Made by a program: the position numbers and the translations under genes. This document shows positions 5,446-8,076 of a DNA stretch of 8,076 bases, piece by piece (position 1 is the stretch's first letter; every line of letters starts with the position of its first letter). The notes beneath the pieces were generated by a model. The model was not told the origin of the DNA. It worked only from the letters and a program-made list of their open reading frames with translations, and made no database searches. Source of the stretch: JBEKDJ01 sp050014415 (GTDB taxonomy: Bacteria; Desulfobacterota; BSN033; UBA1163); assembly GCA_050014415.1 (NCBI GenBank), contig JBEKDJ010000434.1, forward strand, positions 1 to 8,076, written 5' to 3'.

Positions 5446-6675
5446 CTATTTATATTCTCCAAAAATTCGCGATTTCTTAATGTATCCAAATGCTTCTTCT
5501 ATAGATAGGGAATCAAGGACTTTAATTTTCCCTTCCTTCAATGTACCCATAATGGGCGCGTAGAGCCCATCGATGGTTTTAGGATTGGACTGATCCGGAC
5601 GGCTGATCATCATGGCGTGTCCAAAGGGCGAATCAAATTTAATACCATTGCCTATTACTGCGGCGACCTTATCTGGATCGATGCTTTGTGCTTTTTCCAG
5701 CGCCGTTTTCATCAGATACCACACTTTTGAAAAAAGCACAGCAGGGTTGTCCCACTTTCCATATTTAGCAATAAAGGCATCTTTCGCTTCCTTTGTACCT
5801 GGTAATAAATGAGGCTCCAGATCGAAATCAATGACAGGACCAATAGCTCCTTCAAGTATGTTCAGAGGGACCACTTTACCCCAATTCCCAGGATCAACTC
5901 CACGATACATAAACAATATCCCTTTATAACCAGCCTCACGCAAGAACTTTACTGAAAGAGAATCCTGCACCGTTCCGCCACCAGCGGTACAATAGACTTG
6001 TGGGTTTGAGGTTTTCATTTTGGTTGCATAAGCACTAAAATCTGTCGTATCCGGCGGGTAAAAAATCTGGGTCACAAAATTCAGGTTAAGGACTTGGCAC
6101 AGTTTCTCTATTTGTTTAGCATCACCGTGGCCATGCAAAAGGTCAGGGAACATACCACCAACAGTCTTGACCTCTGGATATTTTGCAATAAACCATGTCC
6201 ATTCCACAGGTACCGAGGTGTTTAGGTACGATCCCTGGAAAGTGTATTTGAGGTTCGGCCTGAGAGCTGCCGGGGAAGGGGTGGAGACAATTGATAATAT
6301 CTTATTCTCCTCAGTAAGAGGGATCCAGGCATCTGCGGTGATATCACCCATTAGAAATTTAACCTTATCCTGAAAAACCAACCTTTCAACAGCCGCCCGG
6401 CCTGTTTCGGGATCATTCTTGCTATCGTATACGATTAAGTCAATTTGATACCGATCACCTCCGATAGCCAATCCACCTTTCTTATTATAGAGAGGAATCA
6501 CTACAGCAAGAAATCTTTTCATGTCAAGACCGAGTGGCCATCCAAGGTTAGTTAAGAGGCCTACTTTCAGGGTCTTTGCTTGTGCTGCTGCTGGCTTGGC
6601 AAAAGACCCCATAAAAAATATTGCCATTATTGTTCCTGTGACTACCGTCACAATAAATAATTTTTTCGCTTTCAT
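5446..6675 (-). CDS. ABC transporter substrate-binding protein, type I periplasmic fold (LivK-like)
   Basis: A 409-residue exported protein. The N-terminus MKAKKLFIVTVVTGTIMAIF is a Sec signal peptide with a positive start, a hydrophobic core and a probable cut after AQA (31-33). There is no lipobox cysteine, so it should be free in the periplasm. The mature part fits the Peripla_BP_6 fold: TLKVGLLTNLG at the first strand (35-45), YDSKNDPETGRAAVERLV (83-100), FLMGDITADAWIP (107-119) and YPPDTTDFSAYATKM (206-220) are the standard landmarks. It feeds a ligand to the LivHMGF complex encoded just downstream. The family carries amino acids, but also aromatic acids, amides and other carboxylates, so the ligand is not known. 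The ATG at 6675 has a strong SD, AAGGAGG, 8 nt upstream. It lies 38 nt after the ferredoxin gene, which suggests one transcript. Confidence 0.92.
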   Translation of the reverse strand: MKAKKLFIVTVVTGTIMAIFFMGSFAKPAAAQAKTLKVGLLTNLGWPLGLDMKRFLAVVIPLYNKKGGLAIGGDRYQIDLIVYDSKNDPETGRAAVERLVFQDKVKFLMGDITADAWIPLTEENKILSIVSTPSPAALRPNLKYTFQGSYLNTSVPVEWTWFIAKYPEVKTVGGMFPDLLHGHGDAKQIEKLCQVLNLNFVTQIFYPPDTTDFSAYATKMKTSNPQVYCTAGGGTVQDSLSVKFLREAGYKGILFMYRGVDPGNWGKVVPLNILEGAIGPVIDFDLEPHLLPGTKEAKDAFIAKYGKWDNPAVLFSKVWYLMKTALEKAQSIDPDKVAAVIGNGIKFDSPFGHAMMISRPDQSNPKTIDGLYAPIMGTLKEGKIKVLDSLSIEEAFGYIKKSRIFGEYK

Positions 6676-6683
6676 TTTTAATC

Positions 6684-6690
6684 CCTCCTT
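6684..6690 (-). promoter_or_regulatory. Strong Shine-Dalgarno site of the binding-protein gene
   Basis: AAGGAGG on the minus strand, 8 nt before the ATG at 6675. Its strength compared with the weak sites before livH, livG and livF agrees with the high amount of binding protein such systems need. Confidence 0.7.
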
Positions 6691-6713
6691 TTTGTAGTTT
6701 AGGTCTAAGCCTA

Positions 6714-7052
6714 TCAGCCAACCGGTGGTTTGGTATTAGGAGGCGGTGGATTTTTCATTCCGATGCGAAAGTATTCACCCGTCTCCTTGCGCTTCCAGCC
6801 AACTCGCTGATTCAAAGGGTGCTCAACTCTAATGGCTCCTGGCACGGGGCAGTCGCTAACACAGCAACCACAAAACCAGCATTCATCGGGATACAATAGA
6901 ACAGGCGGTTTCCCCTTCTCTGGATTGGGTACCATCACATCTGATCGGCACACGTCTGCACAAGTGTTACAGCCGGTACAGAGATCAGGGTCAATAATGA
7001 TTGCCTGGCATGGCATGATTGGATTGGGAACCATATAGGCTTTCTCTTCCAT
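6714..7052 (-). CDS. 4Fe-4S dicluster ferredoxin-type electron-transfer subunit
   Basis: A 112-residue protein with two complete cluster motifs: Cys25-x2-Cys28-x2-Cys31-x3-Cys35 and Cys58-x2-Cys61-x2-Cys64-x3-Cys68-Pro, with one additional Cys63. This predicts two [4Fe-4S] clusters. The second motif, DECWFCGCCVSDCP followed by GAI, resembles the beta subunits that serve AprA-like flavoproteins, and such a flavoprotein is encoded immediately upstream, so the pair probably form one oxidoreductase in which this subunit relays electrons to or from the FAD. The C-terminus is an odd proline-rich tail (NPPPPNTKPPVG). I chose ATG 7052 rather than GTG 7058: the SD AGGAGGTGA at 7059-7067 is only 3 nt from the GTG but about 9 nt from the ATG. 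With the GTG the protein would gain two residues. No signal peptide or membrane segment, so it is cytoplasmic. The physiological partner is inferred from position only. Confidence 0.88.
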   Translation of the reverse strand: MEEKAYMVPNPIMPCQAIIIDPDLCTGCNTCADVCRSDVMVPNPEKGKPPVLLYPDECWFCGCCVSDCPVPGAIRVEHPLNQRVGWKRKETGEYFRIGMKNPPPPNTKPPVG

Positions 7053-7058
7053 AATCAC

Positions 7059-7067
7059 TCACCTCCT
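7059..7067 (-). promoter_or_regulatory. Shine-Dalgarno site that decides the ferredoxin start
   Basis: AGGAGGTGA on the minus strand. Its distance favours the ATG at 7052 over the GTG at 7058, which would nearly touch it. Confidence 0.6.
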
Positions 7068-7101
7068 TCAATTGAGCTTTTTTGGCCTCACATGCTTTCT
7101 T

Positions 7102-8076
7102 TTAAAGACCACAGTGCTTCCTGTAATTCTCTTCATAAGTAGGGCCATTAGGGGTCAGAAGCCAATAGTTTAAAGGTAGCTCCCCAACCTTGATATCCCC
7201 ATTCTCCAGCCTGATGGTGACAAGCTTGTTCCACTCCGGTGGATCCATTTTTGGATAGTCCAGTCTTTTGAATTCAAGGGCTGAATTGCTTGCCCTCCGG
7301 GTTAAAGAAGCATGCATGATGATTTCACCCACGGTGATGTGCGTCAGACATTCCAGGGTGCGGGCTAACTCATGCGGATTCCGGATGTAGGCTGTTGAGG
7401 CTTCACTCTCCCGAATGCTGTTGAACCATCTGAGACCCATTTTAAGCGTTTCTTCATTCTTATATTCACCGCAATAGTCCTGCATGATTCTGCATAGCCC
7501 TGCCCGTAACTCCTTCCATCCTATTCCATTCTTATTCTTAAGCGGGGCGTAGACGCGGGCCTTTTCTTCATTTACCTGCTTCCCTTCAATGCTTGGAGCT
7601 CTGGCTACCTTTGCATATTGGGCTGCCTTTCTCCCTGCATATCTACCCGAGCAGGCTGCTACAGAGTGGTCTGCACCCGCATATGTTGAACATCCGGCTA
7701 CATATAAACCCTCCAGGCTGGTCTTAAGATCCCAGTCAAACACCAGTCCGCCGCCATTACAAAATCCTCCCGTGCGCCATTGGCGCGGTCCATATGAACC
7801 CCACCAGGCAGTAAAGATATATTGATCGGGAGGCATTACATTCACCTGAAGCATATCCTTGTCAGGGTCAAACCCAGCCCTTTGGTACGTATCATATATG
7901 ATCCGACACTTGCCTTCATGAGGTATCATGAGGCCCCATAACGCCCTCCGCTCGTGGCTTGGCATGTCGGGCAAATCGGCATAAAGTGGGAGAACAAATT
8001 CCCCTTTCATAATGCGTTGGGGCAGATCAGGGATAAGGCTTGGTCCCCAGATTTCATAGGAAGGAGACATGCGACC
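7102..8076 (-). CDS. FAD-dependent flavoprotein of the fumarate reductase / AprA-like fold, C-terminal part, runs off the right edge
   Basis: The last 324 codons of a larger gene; the frame is still open at 8076, so the methionine at 8070 is probably internal. The segment GGLVFDWDLKTSLEGLYVAG, followed by ADHSVAACSGRYAGRKAAQY (about residues 135-154 of the fragment), is the C-terminal FAD-binding part of fumarate reductase / succinate dehydrogenase type flavoproteins. It is followed by the helical C-terminal domain with LARTLECLTH and the DYPKMDPPEWNKLV element, which resembles the AprA/FrdA pattern of DFPK-D---W. At the place where FrdA and AprA proteins have an ESR-G or ESRW motif this protein reads RRASNSALEF, so the usual arginine is not kept. 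The N-terminal dinucleotide fold and most active-site residues lie outside the window, so the reaction cannot be named. The adjacent dicluster ferredoxin (49 nt on) is the likely electron partner. Not a true sulfate-pathway AprA as far as this part shows. Confidence 0.85.
   Translation of the reverse strand, partial: GRMSPSYEIWGPSLIPDLPQRIMKGEFVLPLYADLPDMPSHERRALWGLMIPHEGKCRIIYDTYQRAGFDPDKDMLQVNVMPPDQYIFTAWWGSYGPRQWRTGGFCNGGGLVFDWDLKTSLEGLYVAGCSTYAGADHSVAACSGRYAGRKAAQYAKVARAPSIEGKQVNEEKARVYAPLKNKNGIGWKELRAGLCRIMQDYCGEYKNEETLKMGLRWFNSIRESEASTAYIRNPHELARTLECLTHITVGEIIMHASLTRRASNSALEFKRLDYPKMDPPEWNKLVTIRLENGDIKVGELPLNYWLLTPNGPTYEENYRKHCGL

Noticed and set aside
1..8076. CRISPR array, tRNA, rRNA, toxin-antitoxin or phage defence system
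   Set aside because: No spaced direct repeats, cloverleaf or rRNA sequence was seen, and all credible genes are metabolic, transport or transposase genes.

Overview
The window is a bacterial, one-directional gene cluster: every credible gene lies on the minus strand and is read from the right edge to the left. By eye it is moderately AT-rich. The order of transcription is: C-terminal half of an FAD flavoprotein (fumarate reductase / AprA-like fold), a two-cluster 4Fe-4S ferredoxin, a secreted substrate-binding protein, and the permease and ATPase genes of a branched-chain amino acid type (HAAT) ABC importer in the classic K-H-M-G-F order. A separate hydrolase gene of the CocE/NonD type runs off the left edge. 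Strong SD sequences, an exported binding protein and anaerobic-style iron-sulfur/flavin enzymes suggest a Gram-negative, probably anaerobic bacterium, perhaps of Desulfobacterota type. That assignment is inference.

The central event is an insertion sequence of 1236 bp (3118-4353). It has 18-bp terminal inverted repeats (17/18 matching), a perfect 7-bp target duplication (TAATTTA), and one IS4-type DDE transposase. It sits inside livM, just after codon 6. Removing the element and one copy of the duplication restores a 340-codon livM that begins 10 nt after the livH stop. In the present sequence the native livM start codon and RBS are cut off from the body of the gene. The open frame that remains can only be started from codons supplied by the IS (TTG at 3188 or GTG at 3131). 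The transposase is itself shifted near 3316: its natural C-terminus continues in the +1 frame and stops at the edge of the inverted repeat.

Other structure: the 182-bp gap between the binding-protein gene and livH holds two large hairpins, an 18-bp perfect inverted repeat next to the livH start and a C-rich/G-rich stem after the binding-protein stop. These are placed to separate expression of an abundant binding protein from that of the membrane genes. The 273-bp gap at 351-623 contains no gene that I can support.

Taken together, the genes look like an uptake-plus-redox catabolic cluster for an unknown small carboxylate or amino-acid-like substrate: the ABC system imports it, and the flavoprotein/ferredoxin pair (and perhaps the hydrolase) act on it. 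The importer is probably crippled or altered by the recent IS insertion. No CRISPR array, rRNA or tRNA was seen.
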